This document shows positions 18,576-28,317 of a DNA stretch of 64,000 nucleotides, piece by piece. The translations under genes and the position numbers were made by a program. The notes below the pieces were generated by a model. The model was not told the DNA's origin. It was given only the letters and a program-made list of their open reading frames with translations, and searched no databases. The first letter of the stretch is position 1. The number at the start of each line of letters is the position of its first letter. Source of the stretch: Sulfitobacter sp. SK012 (lineage in GTDB: Bacteria > Pseudomonadota > Alphaproteobacteria > Rhodobacterales > Rhodobacteraceae); NCBI RefSeq assembly GCF_003352085.1, contig NZ_CP025804.1:62001-126000 (forward strand). Reading direction: 5' to 3'.

Positions 18576-19862
18576 ATGGAAACGATTTTTGCGCAGGCGA
18601 CAGCGATGGGCCGAGCGGGTGTTAGTGTTGTCCGAATTTCGGGCCCTAACGCCCAATGTGCATGCCTGGCCCTTGCCGGTGATGTTCCAAAACCGCGATT
18701 TGCTGCGTACCGAAAGCTATGGGGCGCAGATGGCGACTTTGTTGACCAAGCGCTCGTATTCTTTTTTGAGAGCCCAGCCAGCTTTACAGGCGACGACGTT
18801 GTCGAACTTCATCTCCACGGCAGTATCGCGATTACTCGGCGAATTCTGACAGAACTATCGTTGATGGAGGGCTTTCGACTGGCCGAACCAGGTGAGTTTA
18901 CACGCAAGGCATTAGAAAACGGAAAGCTGGACCTAACACAAGTCGAAGGCCTTTCTGACTTGATTGACGCGGAGACAGAGGCGCAAAGGAAGCAAGCGCT
19001 GCGCGTTTTGGACGGGGAATTGGGAGCGCAGGTTGAAATTTGGCGTTCAAAGCTCATACGCGCAGCAGCCCTTTTAGAGGCGACAATCGACTTTGCGGAC
19101 GAAGATGTTCCTGTTGACGTTTCAAGCGAGGTCCGAGATTTGCTGGGTGGCGTCAGACAGGATCTGGAAGGGCAAATTGCGGGGACCTCTGCAGCGGAAC
19201 GGATCCGATTGGGGTTCGAGGTTGCCATCATTGGTGAACCAAATGTGGGAAAATCAACGCTACTTAATAGACTTGCGGGTCGAGAGGCTGCGATTACATC
19301 TAACATTGCGGGGACTACCCGTGACGTAATTGAAGTCCGAATGGAAATCGGCGGCCTGCCGGTCACTTTGCTGGATACGGCTGGAATTCGTGAAAGCAGC
19401 GATGAGATAGAGAAGATTGGTATTGACCGAGCGTTATCGCGTGCTGGGAACGCTGATCTGCGTGTTGTCATGCTGGAGCAAGGATCTGCGGCTCCGGTTC
19501 GTCTAGAGACCAGCGATATTGTTATTCACCCTAAGGCCGATTTGACTGGCGAGCCGTTCCCGTTTGTATCCGGTTTGTCTGGTTCCGGAATTGACGAACT
19601 TTTGGCCCGGATCGGTCAGCGGCTGACAGAAATGGCAGCTGGCGCTGGGCTTGCAACTCATTTACGGCATTCTCAAGCCATGACAGATGCATTGGTCGGC
19701 CTATTGGCTTGTCTGGAGTTGCTAGATAGTGGTCCAGATGCTTATGATTTAGCGGCAGAAGAACTTCGGATTGGCGTTCGCTCGCTTGAGGCTCTTGTCG
19801 GGTTGATTGATGTTGAAACTCTGCTTGGCGAAATTTTTGCCAACTTTTGTGTTGGAAAGTGA
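18576..19862 (+). CDS. mnmE: MnmE, tRNA wobble-uridine modification GTPase
   Basis: 428 residues. With MnmG it makes the 5-carboxymethylaminomethyl group at U34 of certain tRNAs. The N-terminal formyl-THF-binding domain starts METIFAQATAMGRAGVSVVRISG. The G domain is embedded in a helical domain: G1 GEPNVGKST, G2/G3 GTTRDVIE and DTAG. The C-terminal FCVGK supplies the cysteine of the conserved C(I/V/L)GK. Length is slightly short for the family (about 450). Partner mnmG follows at once. Confidence 0.96.
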   Translation: METIFAQATAMGRAGVSVVRISGPNAQCACLALAGDVPKPRFAAYRKLWGADGDFVDQALVFFFESPASFTGDDVVELHLHGSIAITRRILTELSLMEGFRLAEPGEFTRKALENGKLDLTQVEGLSDLIDAETEAQRKQALRVLDGELGAQVEIWRSKLIRAAALLEATIDFADEDVPVDVSSEVRDLLGGVRQDLEGQIAGTSAAERIRLGFEVAIIGEPNVGKSTLLNRLAGREAAITSNIAGTTRDVIEVRMEIGGLPVTLLDTAGIRESSDEIEKIGIDRALSRAGNADLRVVMLEQGSAAPVRLETSDIVIHPKADLTGEPFPFVSGLSGSGIDELLARIGQRLTEMAAGAGLATHLRHSQAMTDALVGLLACLELLDSGPDAYDLAAEELRIGVRSLEALVGLIDVETLLGEIFANFCVGK

Positions 19863-19866
19863 GGAG

Positions 19867-19882
19867 TGTTTCACGTGAAACA
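19867..19882. promoter_or_regulatory. parS: parS centromere site 1
   Basis: TGTTTCACGTGAAACA, a perfect 16-base palindrome identical to the widely conserved ParB-binding consensus. It covers the mnmG start region and lies about 3.2 kb from oriC and 3.3 kb from parB. Confidence 0.93.
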
Positions 19883-21734
19883 TTTTGATGTCTTAGTAAT
19901 TGGCGGTGGTCACGCGGGTTCTGAAGCAGCCCATGCATCAGCTCGGATGGGTGCCCGAACCGTGCTAGTGACAATGTCGGCTAACACGATTGGCGTAATG
20001 TCCTGTAATCCAGCGATTGGCGGCCTTGGCAAAGGCCACCTTGTACGCGAAATTGATGCTTTTGATGGCATAATGGGTCGTGTCGCGGATACCGCAGGTA
20101 TCCAATTCCGACTGCTAAACAGGCGCAAAGGTCCCGCTGTTCAGGGCCCAAGGGCTCAAGCAGACCGAAACTTGTATCGCGCTGGGATAATGGCAGAAAT
20201 TGAGAATCAGCAAAACCTTGATGTCATTGAGGGCGAAGTTGTAGATTTCATGATGAATGGCGAGGCTGTTGGCGGTGTTGTCTTGGGAGATGGCTCTGAG
20301 ATATCTTCACACTCGGTGATACTGACGGCCGGGACGTTTCTCCGTGGCGTTATTCACATTGGAGACGTTCAGCAAAGTGGCGGCCGTATAGGTGATAAGG
20401 CGTCTGTTGGGTTAGCCGCACGACTGGATGGTTTTGGATTTGATCTGGGTCGACTAAAAACAGGAACACCACCAAGGCTGGATGGCAAGACTATTGAATG
20501 GTCGAAGTTGGAATCTCAACCAGGGGACGCTGATCCCACCTTATTTTCCTTTATGAATAAAGGGTTGGTAGCTCGTCAAATTTCATGTGGGATCACTCAT
20601 ACAAATGAAAATACTCATGAGATCATTCGAAATAACCTAGGTCGCTCTGCTATGTACGGTGGTCATATTGACGGAATTGGCCCGAGATACTGCCCCTCAA
20701 TCGAAGATAAAGTAGTTCGGTTTGCTGACAAAGACTCCCACCAAATATTCCTAGAGCCAGAAGGCCTCGATACATCGACGGTTTATCCCAACGGTATTTC
20801 GACGTCATTACCGGTGGATGTTCAAGAAGACTACGTACGTTCGATTTTTGGACTTGAGGGTGCAAACATTCTTCAACCGGGTTACGCGATTGAGTATGAT
20901 TACATCGATCCTAGATCACTCAAGAACACATTGGAGCTGAAAAATGTTCCAGGGCTATACCTTGCCGGCCAAATTAATGGCACGACCGGATATGAAGAAG
21001 CAGCAGCGCAAGGCTTGGTCGCTGGATTGAACGCAGCCGCGTCCGCGATTGATCAAGATGCCATTCTGTTCAGTAGAACTGAGAGTTACATCGGTGTCAT
21101 GATTGATGACCTTACAAGTCGGGGCGTGACAGAACCGTATAGAATGTTCACGTCGCGTGCTGAGTTCCGACTTTCACTGCGGGCGGATAATGCAGACCAG
21201 CGACTGACCCCGAAAGCGATTGATATTGGGTGTGTTTCGAACGAGAGAATGCGGGCATTCACAGAGAAGGCTGTGCTACTTTCTAATGCAATGTCACTGC
21301 TCGAACGCCAACGCTTTAGTGGCAAAGAAGCTGAGCGGGCAGGAATACAGGTCAGTCAAGACGGCACAAAGCGGACTGCCTTCCAGTTGTTGTCTTTTCC
21401 TGACGTCTCATTTGAACAGCTTACCGTGTTGGACTCAGAGCTGACGAGCATAAACTCGGAAATTTCTGCACAGCTAAGCAAAGACGCGCTCTACGCTAAC
21501 TATCTAAAAAGGCAGGAGAAAGACGTAGCAAGGCTTAGGAAGGACGAGGGAGAGTTAATCCCTCTAGATTTTGAATACTCATCCATTGAAGGTCTTTCGA
21601 ATGAATTGAAAGCAAAGCTTGAGCGAGCGCGCCCTTCGAGTTTGGCCCAGGCTGCAAAGCTAGACGGAATGACGCCTGCAGCGTTAACGCTGTTGCTTGC
21701 GATGTTGCGTAGACGACAGAAGAAGACAGCTTGA
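19875..21734 (+). CDS. mnmG: MnmG (GidA), tRNA wobble-uridine modification FAD enzyme
   Basis: About 619 residues. FAD- and NADH-binding partner of MnmE. The dinucleotide fold is [60 protein letters not shown] and [21 protein letters not shown] are family signatures. The start falls inside parS. GTG at 19875 ([12 protein letters not shown]) has GAGGAG eight bases upstream and is preferred; GTG at 19866 would add three residues but touches the Shine-Dalgarno. Stop overlaps the rsmG ATG (TGATG). Confidence 0.95.
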   Translation: MKHFDVLVIGGGHAGSEAAHASARMGARTVLVTMSANTIGVMSCNPAIGGLGKGHLVREIDAFDGIMGRVADTAGIQFRLLNRRKGPAVQGPRAQADRNLYRAGIMAEIENQQNLDVIEGEVVDFMMNGEAVGGVVLGDGSEISSHSVILTAGTFLRGVIHIGDVQQSGGRIGDKASVGLAARLDGFGFDLGRLKTGTPPRLDGKTIEWSKLESQPGDADPTLFSFMNKGLVARQISCGITHTNENTHEIIRNNLGRSAMYGGHIDGIGPRYCPSIEDKVVRFADKDSHQIFLEPEGLDTSTVYPNGISTSLPVDVQEDYVRSIFGLEGANILQPGYAIEYDYIDPRSLKNTLELKNVPGLYLAGQINGTTGYEEAAAQGLVAGLNAAASAIDQDAILFSRTESYIGVMIDDLTSRGVTEPYRMFTSRAEFRLSLRADNADQRLTPKAIDIGCVSNERMRAFTEKAVLLSNAMSLLERQRFSGKEAERAGIQVSQDGTKRTAFQLLSFPDVSFEQLTVLDSELTSINSEISAQLSKDALYANYLKRQEKDVARLRKDEGELIPLDFEYSSIEGLSNELKAKLERARPSSLAQAAKLDGMTPAALTLLLAMLRRRQKKTA

Positions 21735-22345
21735 TGGAGTTCAATCCGGAGCTGCTAGATGTTTCACGTGAAACATTCGATCGGCTAAACGCTTTTGTCG
21801 ATCTCGTCAGGAAGTGGAACCCCAAGATTAATTTGGTGTCTTCGAGTAGTCTGGACCATATTTGGGACCGTCATATTGCGGACTCCGCGCAACTTTATGA
21901 TCTAGCCCCGTCCGGAGCTGATTGGCTTGATATCGGTAGCGGAGGCGGATTTCCTGGCGTAGTGGCAGCGATAATGGACGTTGAAAGCAACGATAGGCGA
22001 AAATTCACATTTATTGAAAGCGATCAACGTAAGTGCGCATTTTTGCGAACGGCGGCTCGTGAAATGGGTCTAACAGTTGAAGTAATTTCCGAACGAATAG
22101 AAGAGGCACCTCCGGTTGACGCACCAGTTGTCTCCGCGCGGGCGTTGGGGAGCCTAAATGAACTCCTTGGCCATGCCGAACGCCACATGGCAGAGGGCGG
22201 GACCGCGCTTTTTCCCAAGGGAAAGTCTTGGCGAGAAGAGAGTGATGTTGCGCGTTTGGCGTGGTCTTATGAAGCAGAAGAGATTACTAGTAAGACGAAC
22301 CCCGAAGCGGTTATTCTGCGAATTAGAGGAATAAAACGTGTCTGA
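21734..22345 (+). CDS. rsmG: RsmG (GidB), 16S rRNA m7G527 methyltransferase
   Basis: 203 residues. SAM-dependent N7 methylation of G527 in 16S rRNA. SAM site [13 protein letters not shown], the [12 protein letters not shown] segment and [13 protein letters not shown] are typical. The ATG at 21734 overlaps the mnmG TGA. Codons for DVSRETF near residue 10 contain the second parS site, so the N-terminal peptide is partly shaped by the centromere sequence. The 3' end overlaps parA by eight bases. Confidence 0.94.
   Translation: MEFNPELLDVSRETFDRLNAFVDLVRKWNPKINLVSSSSLDHIWDRHIADSAQLYDLAPSGADWLDIGSGGGFPGVVAAIMDVESNDRRKFTFIESDQRKCAFLRTAAREMGLTVEVISERIEEAPPVDAPVVSARALGSLNELLGHAERHMAEGGTALFPKGKSWREESDVARLAWSYEAEEITSKTNPEAVILRIRGIKRV
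21760..21775. promoter_or_regulatory. parS: parS centromere site 2, inside rsmG
   Basis: Second perfect TGTTTCACGTGAAACA, within the rsmG coding sequence about 1.9 kb from the first and 580 bases before parA. Two identical sites this close are expected to nucleate one ParB complex. Confidence 0.93.
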
Positions 22346-23162
22346 TTTATCACGACCTATTGGTCCGAAAATCATAGCAGTGGCGAACCAAAAAGGTGGT
22401 GTTGGGAAAACGACAACAACCATAAACTTGGCCGCTGCACTGGCTGAACTCGGCCTAAAAGTACTTGTTGTTGACTTGGACCCTCAGGGAAATGCTTCGA
22501 CGGGCCTTGGAATTGATATGGAGGACCGGGAGTTCACGACATACGAACTCTTGCTGGAAGACATTGAACTCAAGGATGTTATCTTGCCTTCTGCAACGAA
22601 GAACCTGTCAATTATTCCGGCGACAGTTGATCTTAGCTCGGCTGATCTGGATCTTATTTCCAATGAGAAAAGAAGCTTCTTGCTTCACGACGCTTTGCGA
22701 CAGCCGCAAATTGATGCGTACGAGCTGGATTTTGTTTTGATTGATTGTCCACCGTCTTTAAATCTATTGACGGTCAATGCGATGATCGCCGCGCATTCTA
22801 TCCTTATCCCGCTCCAGAGCGAGTTCTATGCGCTTGAGGGCCTGTCCCAGTTGATGCTCAGCATCAGAGAGGTGAGACAAACGGGGAACCCAGATCTCCG
22901 CATAGAAGGTGTAGTGCTGACAATGTACGACAGCCGGAATAATCTGTCGCAGCAAGTCGAACAGGATGCACGAAGCAATTTGGGTGAATTGGTGTTTAAG
23001 ACGGTAGTGCCCCGAAACGTTCGTGTTAGTGAGGCGCCAAGCTTTGCAATGCCGGTCCTGAGCTATGACTCAACATCCAAGGGGGCCATGGCATACCGTG
23101 CTTTGGCGGCCGAACTTTTGGCGAATAACGCAGAAAAGCAGAAAGAGGTGCAGAGTGGCTAA
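22338..23162 (+). CDS. parA: ParA, chromosome partitioning ATPase
   Basis: 274 residues. Deviant Walker ATPase that moves ParB-parS complexes and so segregates origins. KGGVGKTTT has the signature Lys of the deviant Walker A at about residue 19; [15 protein letters not shown] is motif A' and [17 protein letters not shown] is Walker B. Start GTG at 22338, with AGAGGA upstream, overlaps the rsmG end. An unambiguous parB follows, confirming chromosomal partition rather than MinD or Mrp. Confidence 0.96.
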   Translation: MSDLSRPIGPKIIAVANQKGGVGKTTTTINLAAALAELGLKVLVVDLDPQGNASTGLGIDMEDREFTTYELLLEDIELKDVILPSATKNLSIIPATVDLSSADLDLISNEKRSFLLHDALRQPQIDAYELDFVLIDCPPSLNLLTVNAMIAAHSILIPLQSEFYALEGLSQLMLSIREVRQTGNPDLRIEGVVLTMYDSRNNLSQQVEQDARSNLGELVFKTVVPRNVRVSEAPSFAMPVLSYDSTSKGAMAYRALAAELLANNAEKQKEVQSG

Positions 23163-24054
23163 ATCACCTGATCGAAAACGCGGTTTGGGGCGTGGTTTGT
23201 CCGCGTTGATGGCAGACGTGAATGAGACGGAAGCCAGGGCGGCTGGCGGATCAATATCTGCTGAGCGAATGGTTCCGATCGAGCAGATTTCGCCTAACCC
23301 GGATCAGCCCCGCAAGCAGTTCGTTAAAGATGATCTAGATGATCTTGCGGCCTCGATACGAGAAAAGGGCGTTATCCAACCTCTGATCGTGCGCCGACGT
23401 GTTGACCAGAGTTATGAAATTGTTGCGGGAGAACGTCGCTGGCGCGCATCTCAAATGGCACAATTGCATGAACTGCCTGTTATTGTGCGTGAATTCACGG
23501 ACGTTGAAGTACTCGAAGTGGCGATCATCGAGAACATTCAGCGCGCCGACCTAAATGCAATTGAGGAAGCGACCGGATATCGGCAGCTAATGGACAAGTT
23601 CGGGCATACTCAGGAAAAGATGGCGGAAGCGCTCGGAAAGAGCAGAAGCCACATCGCTAACCTGCTTCGTCTATTGAACCTCCCGCAAACTGTGATTGAT
23701 CTAGTGAGCCAAGGTGACCTAAGCGCCGGCCATGCTAGGGCGCTCATTCCTGCTAAGGATCCACTGAAGCTGGCGCAACTGATCGTAAAGGGCGGGTTGT
23801 CTGTTCGAGCGACAGAGGCTTTGGTCAAGAAAGAGCTGTCTGGTGGGCAATCCACGGGTGGGTCGAAATCGGCAAAACCAGAAACTGCGGAAAAAGATGC
23901 CGACACGAAAGCCCTTGAGGGCGATCTTTCTGCGAATTTGGGAATGCGGGTTTCTCTGAACCATAACTCGGGCAAAGAAAGCGGACAGATGACACTGCAT
24001 TATAAATCTCTCGACCAGCTGGACGAGATTTGCAGAATGCTAAGTGGAAGTTAG
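23155..24054 (+). CDS. parB: ParB, chromosome partitioning CTPase and parS-binding protein
   Basis: 299 residues. The ParB N-terminal domain has [15 protein letters not shown] and the [11 protein letters not shown]-binding box; [19 protein letters not shown] follows. The helix-turn-helix [17 protein letters not shown] recognises parS. The C-terminal dimer domain ends [11 protein letters not shown]. Start GTG at 23155 overlaps the parA TAA; a longer frame from 23065 runs inside parA and is rejected. Its last three bases overlap the convergent hemW stop. Confidence 0.96.
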   Translation: MAKSPDRKRGLGRGLSALMADVNETEARAAGGSISAERMVPIEQISPNPDQPRKQFVKDDLDDLAASIREKGVIQPLIVRRRVDQSYEIVAGERRWRASQMAQLHELPVIVREFTDVEVLEVAIIENIQRADLNAIEEATGYRQLMDKFGHTQEKMAEALGKSRSHIANLLRLLNLPQTVIDLVSQGDLSAGHARALIPAKDPLKLAQLIVKGGLSVRATEALVKKELSGGQSTGGSKSAKPETAEKDADTKALEGDLSANLGMRVSLNHNSGKESGQMTLHYKSLDQLDEICRMLSGS

Positions 24055-25208
24055 TCTTGTAGCAGTTCGGATAGTATGGAGTTTAAGACGTTAAATCCTT
24101 GTTTTGAAACAATTAACCTTGAATCTGATTGATCCAGCATGCCTAGATCGGTCAGTTTTAATAGGGCATCAGGGTTAAGCGCTTTGCCGGCCAGCTTGGC
24201 ATAGCGCTCCGGATCAATGCCTTCTTTCAACCGAAGACCCATAAGGAGCATTTCGGTCGCTTGGTCACCTTGGCTCAGCGTTTCTCTCGGCTGTTCCGTT
24301 TGCGCCAAAGAAACGCCGTCCAACCAACGTTTGGGATTACTGTAGCAGGTCGTCGCAAATTTTGATCCGCCAATGGTCAACCGACCGTGGGCTCCTGGAC
24401 CGATACCGACATAATCTCCATACCGCCAATAAATCAGATTGTGCCGCGATTGCGCGCCATCCCGCGCGTGGTTGGAAACTTCGTAGGACGTCATCCCAGC
24501 GTCTTCGCAGATTTCCTGCGTCAAATCGTACATGTCAGCGCTTAAGTTATCTGCTGGAAGCCCCCGCAACTTACCTGCGGCATATCGATCGCCAAACGCA
24601 GTACCGTCTTCTACTGTCAGCTGATAGAGAGACATGTGATCTATCGCCATGGATAGAGCCTGGTTGAGCTCTGTTTCCCATGCGGCCAGGGTTTGATCTT
24701 GGCGGGCATATATCAGATCAAAACTGACCCGTTCAAAAATCCCACGCGCTGTATCAAACGCGGCCAATGCTTCCTTGGCTGTGTGAATGCGACCGAGGCG
24801 TTTGAGGTCAGCATCGTTCAAGGCCTGAATGCCCATTGAGATGCGCGTAACGCCTCCATCACGGTATTGCGCAAAACGACCAGCCTCAACAGAGCTTGGA
24901 TTGGCTTCAAGCGTAATCTCAAGGTCATTCGACGTTGGCCACAGCCGCCTGATTTCCGCGATTACCTCTGCGACCGTATCTGGGTCCATGAGACTGGGTG
25001 TGCCCCCACCAAAGAAGACAGCATTTACGATCCGACCGGGTACTTCGGAGGCAGCGCGCTTTAACTCCGTCAGGTATGCGTCCCGCCAAGCTGCTTGATC
25101 AATGTGGCGCGCAACATGGCTGTTAAAGTCACAATAGGGGCACTTTGCCTCGCAAAACGGCCAGTGGATATAAATTCCAAAGCCACCGTTCTGCCAGTCT
25201 TCAGTCAA
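24051..25208 (-). CDS. hemW: HemW-type radical SAM protein (oxygen-independent coproporphyrinogen oxidase-like)
   Basis: About 385 residues. Radical SAM protein of the HemN family; HemW members bind heme and act as heme chaperones rather than as coproporphyrinogen dehydrogenases. YIHWPFCEAKCPYCDFNSH carries the CxxxCxxC cluster, with GGGTPSL and SFDLIYARQDQT further in. The start is uncertain: TTG at 25208 gives [19 protein letters not shown], the family-like N-terminus, and overlaps the rdgB stop by eight bases; upstream ATGs would extend further into rdgB. Confidence 0.9.
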   Translation of the reverse strand: MTEDWQNGGFGIYIHWPFCEAKCPYCDFNSHVARHIDQAAWRDAYLTELKRAASEVPGRIVNAVFFGGGTPSLMDPDTVAEVIAEIRRLWPTSNDLEITLEANPSSVEAGRFAQYRDGGVTRISMGIQALNDADLKRLGRIHTAKEALAAFDTARGIFERVSFDLIYARQDQTLAAWETELNQALSMAIDHMSLYQLTVEDGTAFGDRYAAGKLRGLPADNLSADMYDLTQEICEDAGMTSYEVSNHARDGAQSRHNLIYWRYGDYVGIGPGAHGRLTIGGSKFATTCYSNPKRWLDGVSLAQTEQPRETLSQGDQATEMLLMGLRLKEGIDPERYAKLAGKALNPDALLKLTDLGMLDQSDSRLIVSKQGFNVLNSILSELLQD

Positions 25209-25812
25209 AGCACAGGGCCAGCAATTTTTTGAATGCATCCGCACGATGGCTGATGGCATTCTTCTCCGCTGCGGGCATTTGTGCAAAAGTTATCTCGTGA
25301 CCTACAGGCTGAAACATAGGATCGTATCCATGGCCGGTTTCGCCGCGCATTGGCCAAACAAGAGTTCCATCGACAAACCCCTCAACAACTTCATCATGAC
25401 CATCGGGCCAGGCCAAAACCAACGTGGCACAAAACCGCGCGTGACGCGGATGAGACGCACCTTTTGCTTCAAGCAGGTCGTGAGTTTTTGTCATCGCCAT
25501 GATGAAATCTCGACCGTTCGGCGTTTCAGCCCAATCAGCAGTATAGACACCGGGAGCACCATCTAGAGCTGCGACCTGAATTCCGGAATCGTCGGCCAAA
25601 GCTGGCAAGCCCGTTGCCTTGGCCGAAGCATGTGCCTTGATCCGAGCATTCCCAACAAAGGTATCTTCAGTTTCCTCTGGTTCCGGCAAGTTCATCTCTG
25701 CGGCACCGACCACCGATACACCGCGCGGCGCAAATAGGTGCCCCATCTCTTCAAGCTTGCCAGCGTTGTGGGTGGCGATCAGAATGCGGGTATCGGTGAA
25801 TTTTCTTATCAT
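25201..25812 (-). CDS. rdgB: RdgB, XTP/dITP pyrophosphatase
   Basis: 203 residues. House-cleaning Ham1-family hydrolase of dITP, XTP and related purine triphosphates. [14 protein letters not shown] is the N-terminal phosphate-binding motif; [25 protein letters not shown] and [10 protein letters not shown] are diagnostic. Start overlaps the rph stop by ATGA, so rph-rdgB-hemW form one leftward unit. Confidence 0.95.
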   Translation of the reverse strand: MIRKFTDTRILIATHNAGKLEEMGHLFAPRGVSVVGAAEMNLPEPEETEDTFVGNARIKAHASAKATGLPALADDSGIQVAALDGAPGVYTADWAETPNGRDFIMAMTKTHDLLEAKGASHPRHARFCATLVLAWPDGHDEVVEGFVDGTLVWPMRGETGHGYDPMFQPVGHEITFAQMPAAEKNAISHRADAFKKLLALCFD

Positions 25813-26522
25813 GCGGTGGCTGCTTTTTGGATGGCGACTAATTCGTCAACGCCTTTTTCAGCAAGATCGAGAAGCGCATTCATCTGATCACGGGAGTAAG
25901 TTGAACCTTCGGCGCTCATTTGCACCTCAATCAGTTTCTTGGTGCTGGTCATGATGAAGTTGCCATCAACGCCAGCTTCTGAATCTTCAGGATAATCAAG
26001 ATCAAGCACCGGCTGGCCTGCGTAGATTCCACAGCTAATTGCGGCAACTGGATCGACCAGTGGATCGCTGGTGACATCGCCAGCTTTCATCAGCTTGTTC
26101 ACCGCCAGACGCAACGCAATCCAGCCACCTGTGATCGATGCACAGCGCGTGCCGCCATCGGCCTGCAATACATCACAGTCCACAGTGATTTGACGCTCGC
26201 CCAATGCAACGCGGTCAACGCCCGCGCGTAGGGAGCGGCCGATCAACCGCTGGATTTCAACGGTACGCCCGCCTTGCTTGCCTGAAGCAGCTTCGCGGCG
26301 CATGCGGGTGTTGGTCGCACGGGGCAACATGCCGTATTCCGCAGTGACCCAGCCCAAACCAGACCCCTTGATAAAGGGCGGCACACGGTCTTCGATCGTG
26401 GCGGTACACAGCACGTGTGTATCGCCCATCTTGATCAAGGCAGACCCTTCGGCGTGTTTTGTAAATCCTGTCTCGACAGAGACAGAGCGCATTTCATCAA
26501 GTTTCCGGCCGGAGGGGCGCAT
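25809..26522 (-). CDS. rph: RNase PH
   Basis: 237 residues. Phosphorolytic 3' exoribonuclease that trims tRNA precursors. [17 protein letters not shown], the [14 protein letters not shown] block, [18 protein letters not shown] and the [14 protein letters not shown] segment are conserved. The start at 26522 matches the family and has AAAGGAT upstream; a longer in-frame start at 26744 runs into hrcA on the other strand and is rejected. Divergent from hrcA across about 100 bases. Confidence 0.95.
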   Translation of the reverse strand: MRPSGRKLDEMRSVSVETGFTKHAEGSALIKMGDTHVLCTATIEDRVPPFIKGSGLGWVTAEYGMLPRATNTRMRREAASGKQGGRTVEIQRLIGRSLRAGVDRVALGERQITVDCDVLQADGGTRCASITGGWIALRLAVNKLMKAGDVTSDPLVDPVAAISCGIYAGQPVLDLDYPEDSEAGVDGNFIMTSTKKLIEVQMSAEGSTYSRDQMNALLDLAEKGVDELVAIQKAATA

Positions 26523-26623
26523 GGGGCTATCCTTTATTGAGTACGCAGTCGGGATAGCGTTCGTACCACACAGGATGCAACCCCGATTGACGTTTGCTCC
26601 AACACTCCCTTTATTGAGATGTG

Positions 26624-27691
26624 ATGAACCATGATGCCACATCCCTGCTGCAAGAGATGAACGACCGGTCCCGCGAAGTCTTTCGCCGGGTTGTCGAGGG
26701 CTATCTGGCGAATGGTGATCCCGTGGGTTCGCGTACCCTAACAAGGGATTTCAGCGAAAAGGTGAGTCCCGCCACCATCCGAAATGTCATGCAAGACCTC
26801 GAGTATATGGGACTTTTGGGCAGTACGCATGTCAGCTCTGGACGGGTTCCGACGCAGTTAGGTCTGCGAATGTTTGTCGACGGATTGCTGGAGGTAGGTC
26901 ATCCTGACGAGACGGATCGAGAAAAAATTGACGCTACACTGGGCCGCAACGAAAATGATGTGAGTGGAATCCTTGATCGTGTGGGTTCAGCGCTGTCCGG
27001 GGTGACGCAGGGTGCGTCACTTGTGTTAGCACCCAAACATGAGGCACCAATACGCCATATAGAGTTCGTTTCGTTGGCCCATGATCGGGCGCTAGTGGTT
27101 TTGGTTTTTTCGGATGGGCATGTCGAAAACCGCCTGTTTACGCCGCCCCCCGGCCAAACACCCAGCTCGATGCGCGAAGCGGTTAATTTTCTGAATGCGT
27201 TAGTTGAGGGTAAAACCATCAGCGAGCTTCAGCGCAATATCGGTCATGAAATCGCAAGCCGACGGCAAGAGATCGATGTCCTTGCGCGGCAGTTGGTTGA
27301 AAGTGGCGTGGCGATTTGGGGAGAGGGCGAAGATCACACAGAGCGCCTTATCGTTCGGGGCCGCGCAAATCTCCTTACCGAAACAGGTGAAGCGGAGGAC
27401 CTTGACCGCATTCGCCTTCTGTTTGACGACCTGGAACGCAAGCGTGATATCGCTGATTTCCTCGAACTGGCCGAAGATGGAGAGGGTGTTCGCATTTTTA
27501 TTGGCTCTGAGAACAAACTTTTCTCACTTTCGGGTTCCTCTCTCGTCGTTTCCCCTTATATGAACGCTGATCGAAAGATAATTGGCGCGGTGGGCGTTAT
27601 CGGTCCGACACGTCTGAACTATGGGCGGATCGTGCCGATTGTGAATTACACGGCACAACTGGTTGGGAAGTTAATTTCCGACCGGAGTTAG
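26624..27691 (+). CDS. hrcA: HrcA, heat-inducible transcription repressor
   Basis: 355 residues. Winged-helix repressor that binds CIRCE elements before groESL and other chaperone genes. The N-terminal wHTH is [18 protein letters not shown] through [18 protein letters not shown], followed by [16 protein letters not shown]. The C-terminal GAF-like part ends [26 protein letters not shown]. Start ATG at 26624 or GTG at 26621; the Shine-Dalgarno is poor. A TTGACG (26587-26592) with a 17-base spacer to TTTATT lies just upstream. I see no CIRCE here. Confidence 0.94.
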   Translation: MNHDATSLLQEMNDRSREVFRRVVEGYLANGDPVGSRTLTRDFSEKVSPATIRNVMQDLEYMGLLGSTHVSSGRVPTQLGLRMFVDGLLEVGHPDETDREKIDATLGRNENDVSGILDRVGSALSGVTQGASLVLAPKHEAPIRHIEFVSLAHDRALVVLVFSDGHVENRLFTPPPGQTPSSMREAVNFLNALVEGKTISELQRNIGHEIASRRQEIDVLARQLVESGVAIWGEGEDHTERLIVRGRANLLTETGEAEDLDRIRLLFDDLERKRDIADFLELAEDGEGVRIFIGSENKLFSLSGSSLVVSPYMNADRKIIGAVGVIGPTRLNYGRIVPIVNYTAQLVGKLISDRS

Positions 27692-27700
27692 AGGTGGAAG

Positions 27701-28264
27701 ATGGCAGACCCCAAAAACGAAGACTTCTTGGATGACGTGGATTCGGCAGAAGCCGAAGAGTACGCGGACGAAATGGAAGAGATTGATGACGAAGCGGTAG
27801 AGATTGATGAGCTTCGGGCGGACCGAGATCAGTATCGTGACCGCTTTATGCGCGCACTTGCTGAAGCAGAGAACGCACGTAAGCGGTCCGACAAGGACCG
27901 CCGTGAGGCAGAAAACTACGGGGGCTCAAAGCTCGCGCGGGATATGCTGCCGGTCTACGACAATATGAAACGTGCCCTCGAAGTCGCGACTGAAGATCAG
28001 CGCGCGGTTTCTGGTGCACTGCTCGAAGGTGTTGAGCTGACGATGCGTGAACTGCTGAACGTGTTCAAAAAGCACGGCATGGAGATTATCGCACCGGAAG
28101 TTGGTGACCGTTTTGATCCCAAACATCACCAAGCGATGTTTGAGGCACCTGTACCGGGCACCAGAGCGGGTGATATTATTCAAGTCGCCGCTGAGGGTTT
28201 CATGCTGCATGACCGCCTTTTGCGTCCTGCGCAGGTTGGCGTGTCGTCTCAGCCTGCCGGGTAG
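27701..28264 (+). CDS. grpE: GrpE, nucleotide exchange factor of DnaK
   Basis: 187 residues. Dimeric exchange factor for DnaK. A very acidic N-terminus is followed by a long coiled coil (ELRADRDQYRDRFMRALAEAENARKRSDKDRREAE region, about 37-75) and the C-terminal beta domain HGMEIIAPEVGDRFDPKHHQAMFE. Ends GFMLHDRLLRPAQVGVS. Ten bases after hrcA, so co-transcribed; a terminator follows. Confidence 0.95.
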   Translation: MADPKNEDFLDDVDSAEAEEYADEMEEIDDEAVEIDELRADRDQYRDRFMRALAEAENARKRSDKDRREAENYGGSKLARDMLPVYDNMKRALEVATEDQRAVSGALLEGVELTMRELLNVFKKHGMEIIAPEVGDRFDPKHHQAMFEAPVPGTRAGDIIQVAAEGFMLHDRLLRPAQVGVSSQPAG

Positions 28265-28288
28265 GTTTCTGATAGGTGCATAATTTAT

Positions 28289-28317
28289 GAGGCGGTCAGG
28301 ATTTGGCCGCCTCTTTT
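28289..28317 (+). terminator. Intrinsic terminator of hrcA-grpE, overlapping the 3' end of mutS
   Basis: GAGGCGG (28289-28295) and CCGCCTC (28307-28313) form a perfect 7-bp stem followed by TTTT on the plus strand. The right arm encodes the last residues of mutS on the other strand. Confidence 0.65.

Noticed and set aside
26523..26620. CIRCE operator before hrcA
   Set aside because: No TTAGCACTC-N9-GAGTGCTAA or close match in the gap.
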